Shown piece by piece: positions 33,798-43,880 of a stretch of 64,000 nucleotides of DNA; the first letter of the stretch is position 1; each line of letters starts with the position of its first letter. Position numbers and translations under genes: made by a program. A model generated the notes under the pieces. It did not search any database. It saw nothing but the letters and a program-made list of their open reading frames with translations, and was not told the origin of the DNA. The stretch comes from Lachnospiraceae bacterium (lineage in GTDB: Bacteria; Bacillota_A; Clostridia; Lachnospirales; Lachnospiraceae): positions 1 through 64,000 of the forward strand of contig JAEEWS010000013.1 of NCBI GenBank assembly GCA_016287765.1, read 5' to 3'.

Positions 33798-35737
33798 ATA
33801 GCTTCTTCCTCTTTAGGTAAAAGATTTGTTTCCAGGAATTTAAGGAAAGACTCGGCATTTTGAGGCTTAGCATAGAAGTAACCCTGGAAAAAATCACAGC
33901 CGTAATATGCCAAAAGCTGTGCCTGTTCTTCGGTTTCCACACCTTCTGCGATGAGTTCCAGCGAAAGCTGCTTCATCATTCGGATGGTCTGCCTCAGAAC
34001 CGTCATTGCCTTATCGTTCTTCATGGCGCTCCAGAGCATCTTCTTATCCAGCTTTACTATGGAGAAGGGATACTCCACCACGGTGGTGAGGTTCGCAAAC
34101 CCTGTTCCGTAATCATCCAGTGAGAATCTTATGCCGCTTTCCGTCATCTTCTGCATATTTTCCTTAAGAAGCTTACCGGATACCATGCTGGCGGTTTCAT
34201 TTATCTCAAGGCTGATACGGGAATAATCCAGATTATATTCATCCATGACTGATGTGAGTCTGTCATGAAGATCATCCTGCAGGCACTGCATGGGAGAAAG
34301 GTTTACATCTATATATTCGATACCCTTTTCCCAGATCTTGTTGGTGGCGATAAATTCACACACCTCTCTGAAAACATATTCCCCGATCTTAATGATAAGA
34401 CCGTTCTTTTCAGCTATGGGAACGAACTCATCGGGACTGATGAATCCGAAATCGTCATCATACAATCTGAGAAGTGCTTCAGCCGATGTAAACCGACGAC
34501 TTTCCACGGAATAGATAGGCTGGTAATAAACGCTGAATCTGTTTTCCGCCAGGGCTTTTTTCAGGATCCTTAAGACCTGAGTGATCCTTCTTCTCTCTTC
34601 CAGTAATGCGGAATCTGCCACGACCACGCTTTCTCTTCCGTTTTCCGATGCTTTGCTTAAGGAATACTCCAAAAGGTTCATGACGCTTTCGGTGGACTGG
34701 GCATCTCTCGGGAAGGCGAAACGGCACATGGAGCATCCCAGCCTGATACCTTCCTCGTTGGCCTGGAAAGGATTATCAAATCTTCTGCGGATCTTCTTGG
34801 TGACCATTTCAACTTCCGATTCACCGCCGTCAACTATTATCGCAAACCTGGATTCCGTGAAGGAGAAAACTTCTTTTCTGCCCGCTATGGAAACAAGGAA
34901 CTTTGCTATCTCTTTTCTTAACTGCAATACACTTTCGATACCCACGATCTGTCTGAAATCCGAAAGTCCTTCTGCTTTAATTCCTATTACCGCGAACTGC
35001 TTTCCGTTGGCTATAAGGTTTGATGTTACAGTCTGGAAGGCGACGCGATTATATATGCCCAACTGCTGTTCTTCGTAGTAGGCCGGACTCTCCATGGTGA
35101 AGGCCATGATGAGGATCGAAAGCATGATACCGAAATCAACGATCAGCAGATTGTTATGTGTAAGCTGTATGATCATCGACGCAAAAAGTATGACGGTATA
35201 AATGGTCATGTTCATGATCTGCTTTCCGTGCAGGCTCTTTCTGCGTTTGAAGAAGAAGACCATGGCGATAAACACATAGAAGAAAGCAAGACCGTAACTG
35301 ATAAAAGCACCGAATCCCGTATGATAAACAAAATCCTCGTCTATGTAATACACAAATTTTGTGAGGCCGTTTGTAAGAGTCATGAGAAGGTCCAGTGAAT
35401 AAGGCCCTATGATAAGAGCATATTCAATACCGCTGAATCTTTCTTCATCTCTCTTTGAAGAAACTACCATGTAGTACAGATACAAGGGGGAAAGTCCGTG
35501 GTAAAAGATATTGAACCCTATCAAAAGCATATGGTTAAACCACAAGGGCAATACATCCGCGTATTCCAGGGCAAAGCAGCTGGCCAGATCGAACATCGTT
35601 GCGGTGGTGGCCGTAAACAGGAGGTTCAAAAAAGCATTGGTCTGGCGGGATTTAACCGTGCTTCTCAACACATATTCTACTATGATGACAACGGCAAGCA
35701 ACAGAGCCGCCACGTCGAATTGATAAATATAGCTCAT
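33794..35737 (-). CDS. Membrane GGDEF (degenerate) - EAL cyclic-di-GMP phosphodiesterase
   Basis: 647 residues. The first 215 residues hold about seven hydrophobic segments. A GGDEF-like domain follows, but the active site reads FTESRFAII in place of GGDEF, so it should not make c-di-GMP. The C-terminal EAL domain keeps its residues: AEALLRL (EAL), LEINETA, LDDYGTGFANL (DDFG-type), VKLDKKML, AEGVETEEQ and FQGYFYAKP. It should hydrolyse c-di-GMP. It lies inside the hydrogenase regulatory operon, between the hydrogenase-like sensor and a DRTGG gene (4-base overlap), which implies a link between redox/H2 state and c-di-GMP. Confidence 0.88.
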   Translation of the reverse strand: MSYIYQFDVAALLLAVVIIVEYVLRSTVKSRQTNAFLNLLFTATTATMFDLASCFALEYADVLPLWFNHMLLIGFNIFYHGLSPLYLYYMVVSSKRDEERFSGIEYALIIGPYSLDLLMTLTNGLTKFVYYIDEDFVYHTGFGAFISYGLAFFYVFIAMVFFFKRRKSLHGKQIMNMTIYTVILFASMIIQLTHNNLLIVDFGIMLSILIMAFTMESPAYYEEQQLGIYNRVAFQTVTSNLIANGKQFAVIGIKAEGLSDFRQIVGIESVLQLRKEIAKFLVSIAGRKEVFSFTESRFAIIVDGGESEVEMVTKKIRRRFDNPFQANEEGIRLGCSMCRFAFPRDAQSTESVMNLLEYSLSKASENGRESVVVADSALLEERRRITQVLRILKKALAENRFSVYYQPIYSVESRRFTSAEALLRLYDDDFGFISPDEFVPIAEKNGLIIKIGEYVFREVCEFIATNKIWEKGIEYIDVNLSPMQCLQDDLHDRLTSVMDEYNLDYSRISLEINETASMVSGKLLKENMQKMTESGIRFSLDDYGTGFANLTTVVEYPFSIVKLDKKMLWSAMKNDKAMTVLRQTIRMMKQLSLELIAEGVETEEQAQLLAYYGCDFFQGYFYAKPQNAESFLKFLETNLLPKEEEAI

Positions 35738-35829
35738 ATTTTCATCCTTTGAACAAAAGACAATTGGCTATTTTTCAGTGTAACATAAATTTTTAACTTT
35801 TTAAATAAATTGTATGTAAATTATAAAGT

Positions 35830-37125
35830 TTACATCGGATCCAGTTTACTGATCTCTCCGGAGAGTTTGTGAACATACTCCCTGAGAAGATGTATGCAGT
35901 CCAGTTCCTTGGCCTCTCCCTTAACGATGTCCTCCGCCAGGGCAAGGCAGGTGGGAGCTCCGCAGGCGCCGCAGTCAAGGCCGGGCAGCCTCTTTTCTAT
36001 CTCCGCTACCATATTCATCTTGTGGATATTGTCCTTCATTCCTTCACCCAGGGCAAAAACGGGTTCGTACTCGATTTCCCTGGTCCACATGGCATTTTCC
36101 GGCTTTATGGCATCTCCGGACTCGATCCTCTTTAACGCCACAGGCATATATTTTTTCAACCGGTTCATCTTAACCTTGGCAACGTAAGGATTTTCCACTG
36201 TCAGAACGCCGCCCACACAGCCGCCGTTGCAGGCATTTAATTCAATAAATTCCAGATTTCCGAACTTCTGATCCTCCAGATCTTCCAGGATCTTGTTCAC
36301 GTTTTCTATGCCGTCGGCAGCAAGATAATTGTCGGTGATAAGACCACCCGCTTCTCCGCCGGAAACGCCCCAGCCCACGCCGATCTTTCCGGCCATGGCC
36401 AGATCCTCGGGCTCATCTATCTGCTTCATAAGCGGCAAAAGTTTAAGATAAACGTCCTTTATGGCGCAGACCGCGTCGATGTTGCTCTTTTCCATGCCCA
36501 AAGGTGCCTTAACGGAAGTCACCTTTGAAGGACAGGGGGAAATAAATACTATGCCTATCTTGTCCTCGGGCAGACCCGTCTTTTCCACAGCCCTCTTTCT
36601 GGCTTCCTTGGCCGCTATCTCCACGGGAGGGTCTATGGGAAGAAGATGCTCGATAAGATTGGGAAATTTAACTCTGATAAGTCTCACGACCGAAGGGCAG
36701 GCAGTGCTTATAAGAGGCCACTGCTCCCTGTGTTTTTTGATATAATCTCTCGAAAGCTGGGAAACCACTTCTGCGGAAGCTCCCACTTCATAAACATCAT
36801 CAAACCCCATCCTTTTAAGGGCAGTAAGCACTATGTTAACGTCGTCAAGATTATTGAACTGCCCGTAAAGAGATGGTGCGGGCAGAGCCACCGTATAATC
36901 GTAATCATTTATCACATCCAGGGGATCATAGCTGGGGAGCTTAGCATGGTTTTGGCAGATCCTGATGCATTCGCCGCAATCTATGCATCGCTCCTTTGTA
37001 ATGATAGCCTTGTGATTTCTCACCCTTATAGCCTGAGTCGGACACCTCTTTATGCAATTGATACATCCCTTGCATAAGTCCGGATCCAATCTCACGGAAT
37101 TTGTAAATATAGTTTCACTGTTCAA
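35830..37125 (-). CDS. [FeFe]-hydrogenase-like iron-sulfur protein, probable sensor
   Basis: 431 residues. Two ferredoxin [4Fe-4S] motifs at the N-terminus (LCKGCINCIKRCP and RCIDCGECIRICQ). H-cluster-type motifs are altered but present: STACPSVV (for TSCCPxW), ISPCPSKV (for MPCxxK) and NACNGGCVGG. A C-terminal CGACGAPTC...C Fe-S motif ends the protein. Such divergent hydrogenases, next to ATP-binding and DRTGG proteins, are usually regarded as regulatory H2 or redox sensors, not catalytic bulk enzymes; activity here is unproven. Preceded by the cloverleaf element at 37164-37288. Confidence 0.85.
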   Translation of the reverse strand: MNSETIFTNSVRLDPDLCKGCINCIKRCPTQAIRVRNHKAIITKERCIDCGECIRICQNHAKLPSYDPLDVINDYDYTVALPAPSLYGQFNNLDDVNIVLTALKRMGFDDVYEVGASAEVVSQLSRDYIKKHREQWPLISTACPSVVRLIRVKFPNLIEHLLPIDPPVEIAAKEARKRAVEKTGLPEDKIGIVFISPCPSKVTSVKAPLGMEKSNIDAVCAIKDVYLKLLPLMKQIDEPEDLAMAGKIGVGWGVSGGEAGGLITDNYLAADGIENVNKILEDLEDQKFGNLEFIELNACNGGCVGGVLTVENPYVAKVKMNRLKKYMPVALKRIESGDAIKPENAMWTREIEYEPVFALGEGMKDNIHKMNMVAEIEKRLPGLDCGACGAPTCLALAEDIVKGEAKELDCIHLLREYVHKLSGEISKLDPM

Positions 37126-37163
37126 TGTTTCACCCCATATGAGAACGTCTATGACTGACCTAC

Positions 37164-37288
37164 GGATATAAATCCGTGAAAATTCATTTCACGGATGATT
37201 CCGGACATACACCGACTCTGCAAACATGCGTTTGCGAGATCGGTGTATGCCCGGAATCCCCGCGGGCTGCGCTCGCGGGTTTATATCC
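37164..37288. repeat. Cloverleaf-like structured element (three hairpins closed by a 9-bp stem)
   Basis: Outer stem GGATATAAA (37164-37172) with TTTATATCC (37280-37288). Inside are three hairpins. Arm 1 is TCCGTGAAA/TTTCACGGA (37173-37181 with 37187-37195). Arm 2 is a long arm of 26 pairs (ATTCCGG, CATACACCGA, CTC, GCAAAC and their complements, 37198-37257) with one A/C mismatch. Arm 3 is CCCGCG/CGCGGG (37259-37264 with 37274-37279). It occupies most of the 178-base gap between the ATP-binding gene and the hydrogenase-like gene. It folds on either strand. It may be a mobile palindromic repeat or a structured leader; not a tRNA. Confidence 0.75.
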
Positions 37289-37315
37289 TTACGTTTTTGT
37301 CAATTCGTCCTCCTG

Positions 37316-37738
37316 CTACTGATACACCTTCATTGTTACTGTGGTTCCTTCGCCTATTACCGTATCTATGTGCATTTCATCAGAATATTTTTTCATATTC
37401 GGCAATCCCATTCCTGCGCCGAAACCCAATGCACGTACGTTGTCCGGAGCAGTGGAATAACCGGCCTGCATGGCTTTTTCGATATCGGGGATTCCCGGTC
37501 CCTTATCCTTTAAAACCATGGTGATATCATCGGGCGTTATCTCCACATTGATCTCTCCGCCGTCAGCATGGATGACCATGTTGATCTCTCCCTCATACAT
37601 GGCTATGGCCACTTTTCTGATGACTTCGGGAGAGCAGCCCATCTGACGGAGCCTCTTCTTCACATCTCCGGAAGCTTCTCCCGCTCTTGTAAAATCTTCA
37701 TCGTTTATCTGATAGTTTAATTTAATTGAGTCGCTCAT
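37316..37738 (-). CDS. Anti-sigma-factor-type ATP-binding protein
   Basis: 140 residues from ATG 37738, which has GGAGG eight bases upstream; the earlier GTG at 37747 lies inside that ribosome site. HATPase motifs: RKVAIAMYEGEINMVIHA (N box, E-x-x-x-N), LKDKGPGIPDIEKAM (G1) and GFGAGMGLPNMKKYSDEM (G2). Resembles the serine/threonine kinases SpoIIAB/RsbW, and is a regular neighbour of hydrogenase-linked DRTGG proteins. Partner protein unknown. Overlaps the end of the DRTGG gene by 17 bases. Confidence 0.85.
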   Translation of the reverse strand: MSDSIKLNYQINDEDFTRAGEASGDVKKRLRQMGCSPEVIRKVAIAMYEGEINMVIHADGGEINVEITPDDITMVLKDKGPGIPDIEKAMQAGYSTAPDNVRALGFGAGMGLPNMKKYSDEMHIDTVIGEGTTVTMKVYQ

Positions 37739-38084
37739 AATCGGCACCTCCGCGTAACCCTTTTTCGTAGAGAAGTCCGCATGCCGAAAACATTCTATGG
37801 CCCGTACAAAGAAGGGGGATCTCTCTCTCGTTTGCGAGCTCTATCATCTGCTCATCCGGTTTTTTGCTGCGAACAAAAACTATGGCAACAACATCCATCA
37901 TTTCCGCAGTCCTTATAACCTGAGGATTGCAAAGTCCCGTAAGAAGCACAGCTCTGTCCTTTACAAAGGCCAGAACGTCGCTCATCATATCAGAACCGCA
38001 AGCCATGTGTACTTCTCTGTCCGCCCATTCTTCTCCGCTGGCAAACCTGGCACCCAATGTTTCCTGTACATCTTTAACTGTCAT
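37722..38084 (-). CDS. DRTGG-domain protein (copy A), first gene of the regulatory operon
   Basis: 120 residues: MTVKDVQETLGARFASGE..., CGSDMMSDVLAFVKDRAVLLTGLCNPQVIRTAEMMDVVAIVFVRS, ending HRMFSACGLLYEKGL. The strand pattern CGSDMMS...VLLTG..NPQVIRTAEM is that of the stand-alone DRTGG family found with [FeFe] hydrogenases. Putative small-ligand or nucleotide binding regulator. Paralogue of 33459-33797. Divergent from hydC, with 641 bases in between. Confidence 0.8.
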   Translation of the reverse strand: MTVKDVQETLGARFASGEEWADREVHMACGSDMMSDVLAFVKDRAVLLTGLCNPQVIRTAEMMDVVAIVFVRSKKPDEQMIELANEREIPLLCTGHRMFSACGLLYEKGLRGGADYERLN

Positions 38085-38204
38085 ATAAACCTCCGATTGT
38101 CGCTCCTATTTAAATTTTTTGGTTATTTTTCAGATTTTTCAGTCCTTTCATTGTATCAAAAAATCCCTCGAGTTTCAATCACGCAGTGTAAAAAATGAGC
38201 CTTT

Positions 38205-38226
38205 GGGGACGGGGTTAGGGGTTCAT
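38205..38226. repeat. REP-family arm
   Basis: GGGGACGGGGTTAGGGGTTC followed by ATTTTTGG. Preceded by GAGCCTTT as at 20231. Confidence 0.85.
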
Positions 38227-38276
38227 TTTTGGCCCAGTGGTCATTTTTGACAGCAAGAGTCACTTTTTTGAACCAT

Positions 38277-38297
38277 GGGGACGGGGTTAGGGGTTCA
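38277..38297. repeat. REP-family arm, same orientation as the previous one
   Basis: GGGGACGGGGTTAGGGGTTC 72 bases after the first copy, so here the arms form direct repeats and cannot pair with each other. Confidence 0.85.
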
Positions 38298-38330
38298 TTT
38301 TTGTGACCCAATTGAAATATTTGGCACCCG

Positions 38331-38461
38331 GAGCCACACAGAAGCCGGCCAATACTGCTTTTTGAGGTAAAAATCTTTGACTCAATTTTAGAAAAATGCA
38401 CAGAGAGCCACACAGCGACCGGTCGATGCCTTTTTTTGCGTAAAAGAATTGACCCAATGGG
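38331..38461. repeat. Diverged direct repeat, two units of about 58 bases
   Basis: Unit 1 (38331-38388) and unit 2 (38405-38461) both read GAGCCACACAG, then ..CCGG.C.AT, a T-rich run, GTAAAA, and TTGAC.CAAT, in the same order with similar spacing. Not present elsewhere in the window as far as I can see. Confidence 0.6.
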
Positions 38462-38493
38462 AAGTTTTTGCGGATAGAGTTAAACTTTTTGAG

Positions 38494-38509
38494 CCACTAA
38501 CCCCGTCCA
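38494..38509. repeat. Degenerate REP arm
   Basis: CCACTAACCCCGTCCAC, the reverse arm with substitutions; preceded by TTTTTGAG. Confidence 0.6.
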
Positions 38510-38618
38510 CCCGATTCGTTTCGGGACTTTAGTCCTGTTTATTATTTTCTGCTTTTACTATCACTTCTTTTTATTTTTCTGTAAATAGATTTTTGTGGTA
38601 TTTTTAACATTCACGTGG

Positions 38619-38624
38619 TATAAT
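38619..38624 (+). promoter_or_regulatory. -10 element of the hydCBA operon
   Basis: GGTATAATAC contains a perfect TATAAT about 100 bases before hydC. No good -35 at 17 bases (TATTTT region), so activator-dependent initiation is possible. Confidence 0.5.
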
Positions 38625-38725
38625 ACAAGTTACGAACGGTCTGTCTTTTTGTTATTTTTTTAACAAGTCGCATCAGGCAGATCTTTTGACGACAATCCAA
38701 CAACATATTTTAGGAGGTTTCCATT

Positions 38726-39220
38726 ATGAGCTCTAAAAAAAGTTCAGTTCCCTTTACCGGAACAAAAGAGCAGGAAGCCCAGCTTATGGAGGTCATCCGT
38801 GAATTAAGAGATCAGCAAGGCTGCCTTATGCCCATAATGCAGCATGCCCAGGAAATTTACGGCTATCTTCCCATCGAAGTTCAGACAATGATCGCAGATG
38901 AGCTCGGCATTCCTCTTGAGAAGGTTTACGGCGTATCCACCTTCTACTCACAGTTCGCTCTTTTCCCGAAGGGACAGTACAAGATTTCCGTATGCCTCGG
39001 TACCGCTTGCTACGTTAAGGGTTCAGGCCCCGTCTACGACAAGCTTCAGGAAATGCTCGGTATCAAGGGCGGAGAATGCACACCTGACAGAAAGTTCTCG
39101 CTTGACGCATGCCGTTGCATCGGTGCCTGCGGTCTCGCTCCCGTAATGATGATCAATGATGACGTTTACGGCAAGCTTACTGTTGACTCCCTTAAATCAA
39201 TCTTAGAGAAGTACAACTAA
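38726..39220 (+). CDS. hydC: NADH-dependent [FeFe] hydrogenase, NuoE-like subunit
   Basis: 164 residues, thioredoxin-like [2Fe-2S] subunit. Four Cys ligands lie in VCLGTACYVKG (two Cys, about residues 90-95) and ACRCIGACGLAP (about residues 130-138), spaced as in NuoE. The N-terminal helical part (LMPIMQHAQEIYGYLP, VYGVSTFYSQF) matches too. It hands electrons between NADH-oxidising HydB and HydA in the trimeric enzyme, often electron-bifurcating with ferredoxin. AGGAGG lies 7 bases before the ATG. First gene of the operon. Confidence 0.93.
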   Translation: MSSKKSSVPFTGTKEQEAQLMEVIRELRDQQGCLMPIMQHAQEIYGYLPIEVQTMIADELGIPLEKVYGVSTFYSQFALFPKGQYKISVCLGTACYVKGSGPVYDKLQEMLGIKGGECTPDRKFSLDACRCIGACGLAPVMMINDDVYGKLTVDSLKSILEKYN

Positions 39221-39229
39221 GTAACGCCT

Positions 39230-39790
39230 ATGATGACTGAAATTTCACTTAATGTACTGGACATCACCGAAAACTCGGTTAAAGCAGGAGCTTCGCTTAT
39301 TCGGATATCCGTTGAGGCCAACACCGCAAAAGACATTCTTTCGGTAACCATCGAAGATAACGGCTGCGGTATGAGTCCCGAACAGCTTGCAAAAGTTACG
39401 GACCCGTTTTTTACTACCAGGACTACCAGAAAGGTGGGACTCGGAGTACCCTTTTTTAAACAGTCTGCGGAAATGACCGGCGGCAGCTTCGACATCCGTT
39501 CCCAACAAGGTGTGGGAACAGTGATCACTGCTTCCTATGTTCTCTCAAGCATCGACAGGATGCCCCTGGGTGACATGGTGTCCACAATGCATCAATTGAT
39601 AGTCATGCATCAGCAATGCGATTTTCTTTACACTTACGTGTATAATGACAAGAGTTTTACTCTTGACACAAGAGAATTTCGCGAAACTCTCGGAGAAGTC
39701 CCTTTCGACGTTCCCGAGGTATCCCTGTTCATAAAGGATTTTCTTAAAGAAAATACCGAAGAAGTGAATGCGGGACAAAATGTTATTTAA
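39230..39790 (+). CDS. HATPase-domain protein of hydrogenase operon
   Basis: 186 residues with histidine-kinase-type ATP site only: LNVLDITENSVKAGA (N box), IEDNGCGMSPEQ (G1), TTRKVGLGVPFFKQSAE (G2-like). No His phospho-acceptor domain. The C-terminal 80 residues (FLYTYVYNDKSFTLDTREF, then an acidic helix) are specific to this family. It regularly lies between the NuoE and ferredoxin-like genes of clostridial hydABC operons and is presumed regulatory; the target is unknown. Confidence 0.85.
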   Translation: MMTEISLNVLDITENSVKAGASLIRISVEANTAKDILSVTIEDNGCGMSPEQLAKVTDPFFTTRTTRKVGLGVPFFKQSAEMTGGSFDIRSQQGVGTVITASYVLSSIDRMPLGDMVSTMHQLIVMHQQCDFLYTYVYNDKSFTLDTREFRETLGEVPFDVPEVSLFIKDFLKENTEEVNAGQNVI

Positions 39791-39853
39791 TCATTGCAGA
39801 CGGGCATATATTGTCTCGTCTATAACATCATCATAAGATCAGGAGGAACAAAC

Positions 39854-40225
39854 ATGAAATCTCTTGCAGAATTACAGGCAATTCGTGACAAAATGCAGGG
39901 ACAGGTAGGACTTCGTGCTGAATCCGAAGCAGGAACCCGTGTTATCGTAGGTATGGCTACCTGCGGTATTGCAAGCGGCGCAAGACCTGTTCTCAATGCT
40001 CTCTCAGAAGCTGTTATGACCAAGAATTTAAAAGATATCTCCGTCGTTCAGACAGGATGTATCGGTCTTTGCCAGTATGAACCCATCGTAGAGGTTCTTG
40101 AGCCCGGCAAGGAAAAAGTTACATATATCAAGATGAACCCCGACAAGGCTATGGAAGTTGTTGAAAAGCATCTTATCGGCGGAACACCCATCTATGACTA
40201 CACATTACAGAAGGCAATGAAATAA
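39854..40225 (+). CDS. Thioredoxin-like [2Fe-2S] ferredoxin subunit
   Basis: 123 residues from ATG 39854, chosen because AGGAGG sits 7 bases upstream (the frame is open back to 39794). Cys positions GMATCGIASGARPV and QTGCIGLCQYEPIVEV give the four ligands of a thioredoxin-fold [2Fe-2S] domain, the same fold as the N-terminus of HydB encoded next. Likely electron carrier or assembly partner of the hydrogenase complex. Confidence 0.88.
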   Translation: MKSLAELQAIRDKMQGQVGLRAESEAGTRVIVGMATCGIASGARPVLNALSEAVMTKNLKDISVVQTGCIGLCQYEPIVEVLEPGKEKVTYIKMNPDKAMEVVEKHLIGGTPIYDYTLQKAMK

Positions 40226-40240
40226 GGAGGAAAGCACACT

Positions 40241-42055
40241 ATGTATCGTTCACATGTCTTAGTTTGTGGCGGAACCGGATGTACTTCTTCCGGAAGCCAG
40301 CAAATTCAGTCCCTTTTGAAGGAAGAGATCGAGAAGGCAGGACTCTCAAAGGAAGTTGCAGTCGTACAGACAGGTTGCCACGGCCTTTGCGCTCTCGGCC
40401 CCATCATGATCGTTTATCCCGAAGGAACTTTCTATTCGGCAGTTAAGCCCGAATATGTTTCTGAGATCGTTCAGGAACATCTTGTAAAAGGTCGTATCGT
40501 AAAGAAGTACGTTTATGAAGAGACCGTAACCGAAGAGGAGATCAAGCCTCTCGCAGAAACCGCATTCTACAAGAAGCAGCACAGAATTGCTCTTCGTAAC
40601 TGCGGTGTTATCAATCCCGAAAGCATCGACGAGTACATCGGAACCAACGGCTACGCAGCTCTTGGTAAAGTTCTTACCGAAATGACTCCCGATGAAGTTA
40701 TCCAGACCATCCTTGATTCCGGTCTTCGCGGACGTGGTGGTGCAGGCTTCCCTACCGGTAAGAAGTGGCAGCTGGCTCGTAACCTCGTTCAGGACGGCGG
40801 ACAGAAGTATGTTTGCTGTAACGCCGACGAAGGTGACCCGGGTGCATTCATGGATCGTTCAGTTCTTGAAGGTGACCCTCATGCAGTTCTCGAAGCAATG
40901 GCTATCGCAGGCTATGCTATCGGCGCTTCCCAGGGTTATATCTATGTAAGAGCTGAGTACCCCATCGCCGTTCAGCGTCTTAAGATCGCTATCGGACAGG
41001 CTCGTGAGTACGGTCTCTTAGGTAAGGATATTTTCGGAACAGGATTTGATTTTGATATCGATCTTCGTCTCGGTGCCGGAGCTTTCGTATGCGGTGAGGA
41101 AACAGCCCTCATGACCTCTATCGAAGGTAACCGCGGTGAGCCCAGACCCAGACCTCCTTTCCCTGCAGTAAAGGGACTTTTCGCAAGACCTACTATCCTT
41201 AACAACGTTGAAACCTATGCAAACGTTGCTCAGATCATTCTTAACGGTGCTGACTGGTTCAAGTCAATGGGTACCGAGAAGTCTAAGGGAACAAAGGTGT
41301 TCGCTCTCGGCGGAAAGATAAACAATACAGGACTTGTAGAAGTTCCCATGGGAACCACACTCCGTGAGATCGTAGAAGAGATCGGCGGCGGTATTCCCAA
41401 CGGAAAGAAGTTCAAGGCAGCTCAGACAGGTGGTCCTTCAGGCGGATGTATCCCTCCGGAGCATCTTGATGTTCCCATTGACTATGATAACCTTATCGCC
41501 ATCGGTTCCATGATGGGATCCGGCGGACTTATCGTAATGGATGAGACCACATGTATGGTTGATATCGCTAAGTTCTTCCTTGACTTCACAGTTGATGAGT
41601 CCTGCGGTAAATGTACTCCTTGCCGTATCGGTACAAAGAGACTTTCCGAAATGCTTGAGAAGATCACCAAGGGTCAGGCTACTCTTGAAGATCTTGATAA
41701 GATGGAAGAGCTTTGCTACTACATCAAGGACAACGCACTTTGCGGCCTTGGTCAGACAGCTCCCAACCCCGTTCTCTCAACACTTCGCTACTTCCGTAAC
41801 GAGTATCTTGCTCACATCGTTGACAAGAAGTGTCCTGCAGGCGTATGTAAGGATCTTCTTAAGTACGAGATCACACGTGACAAGTGCGTAGGCTGCGGTA
41901 TGTGTGCTAAGCAGTGTCCCGCTAACGCTATTTCCAGAACAGATTACATTGCTCCCGGCAAGAAGCTTGCAGCAATGGAGATCGACGCTTCCAAGTGCGT
42001 TAAGTGCGGTGCATGTATGGCTACATGTAAGTTCGGCGCTATTTCAAAGAACTAA
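40241..42055 (+). CDS. hydB: NADH-dependent [FeFe] hydrogenase, NuoF-like flavoprotein subunit
   Basis: 604 residues. An N-terminal thioredoxin-like [2Fe-2S] domain (about residues 1-90) is followed by the NuoF FMN/NADH core: GLRGRGGAGFPTGKKW, CNADEGDPGAFMDR, YIYVRAEYP, GAGAFVCGEETALM and IEGNRGEPRPRPPFP. Next comes the [4Fe-4S] motif SCGKCTPCRIGTKR and a C-terminal double ferredoxin domain (CVGCGMCAKQCPANA, CVKCGACMATCKFGA). Oxidises or reduces NAD(H) at FMN and passes electrons to HydA. Downstream hydA starts 9 bases after its stop. Confidence 0.96.
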   Translation: MYRSHVLVCGGTGCTSSGSQQIQSLLKEEIEKAGLSKEVAVVQTGCHGLCALGPIMIVYPEGTFYSAVKPEYVSEIVQEHLVKGRIVKKYVYEETVTEEEIKPLAETAFYKKQHRIALRNCGVINPESIDEYIGTNGYAALGKVLTEMTPDEVIQTILDSGLRGRGGAGFPTGKKWQLARNLVQDGGQKYVCCNADEGDPGAFMDRSVLEGDPHAVLEAMAIAGYAIGASQGYIYVRAEYPIAVQRLKIAIGQAREYGLLGKDIFGTGFDFDIDLRLGAGAFVCGEETALMTSIEGNRGEPRPRPPFPAVKGLFARPTILNNVETYANVAQIILNGADWFKSMGTEKSKGTKVFALGGKINNTGLVEVPMGTTLREIVEEIGGGIPNGKKFKAAQTGGPSGGCIPPEHLDVPIDYDNLIAIGSMMGSGGLIVMDETTCMVDIAKFFLDFTVDESCGKCTPCRIGTKRLSEMLEKITKGQATLEDLDKMEELCYYIKDNALCGLGQTAPNPVLSTLRYFRNEYLAHIVDKKCPAGVCKDLLKYEITRDKCVGCGMCAKQCPANAISRTDYIAPGKKLAAMEIDASKCVKCGACMATCKFGAISKN

Positions 42056-42064
42056 GAGAGGAGA

Positions 42065-43825
<1,761 letters not shown>

Positions 43826-43837
43826 TTTTAAAATTTC

Positions 43838-43864
43838 AGCCGCATCGCAAGATGCGGCTTTTTT
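43838..43864 (+). terminator. Terminator of the hydrogenase operon
   Basis: AGCCGCATC-GCAA-GATGCGGCT then TTTTT, 13 bases after hydA. Confidence 0.93.
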
Positions 43865-43880
43865 GTTACTTTGTATATCC

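Larger units (their letters stand above)
38085..38725. other. Long intergenic region between hydrogenase regulatory and structural operons
   Basis: 641 bases without a gene. It contains two REP arms in the same orientation (38205, 38277), a diverged direct repeat of about 58 bases (38331-38388 and 38405-38461), a degenerate REP arm (38494-38509) and the -10 box of the hydCBA operon at 38619. Short frames here are repeat-derived and not believable as genes. Confidence 0.7.

Noticed and set aside
37164..37288. tRNA or tmRNA-like gene suggested by the cloverleaf fold
   Set aside because: Arm lengths are wrong, there is no T-loop GTTCGA sequence and no CCA-compatible acceptor; arm 2 is about 26 pairs long.
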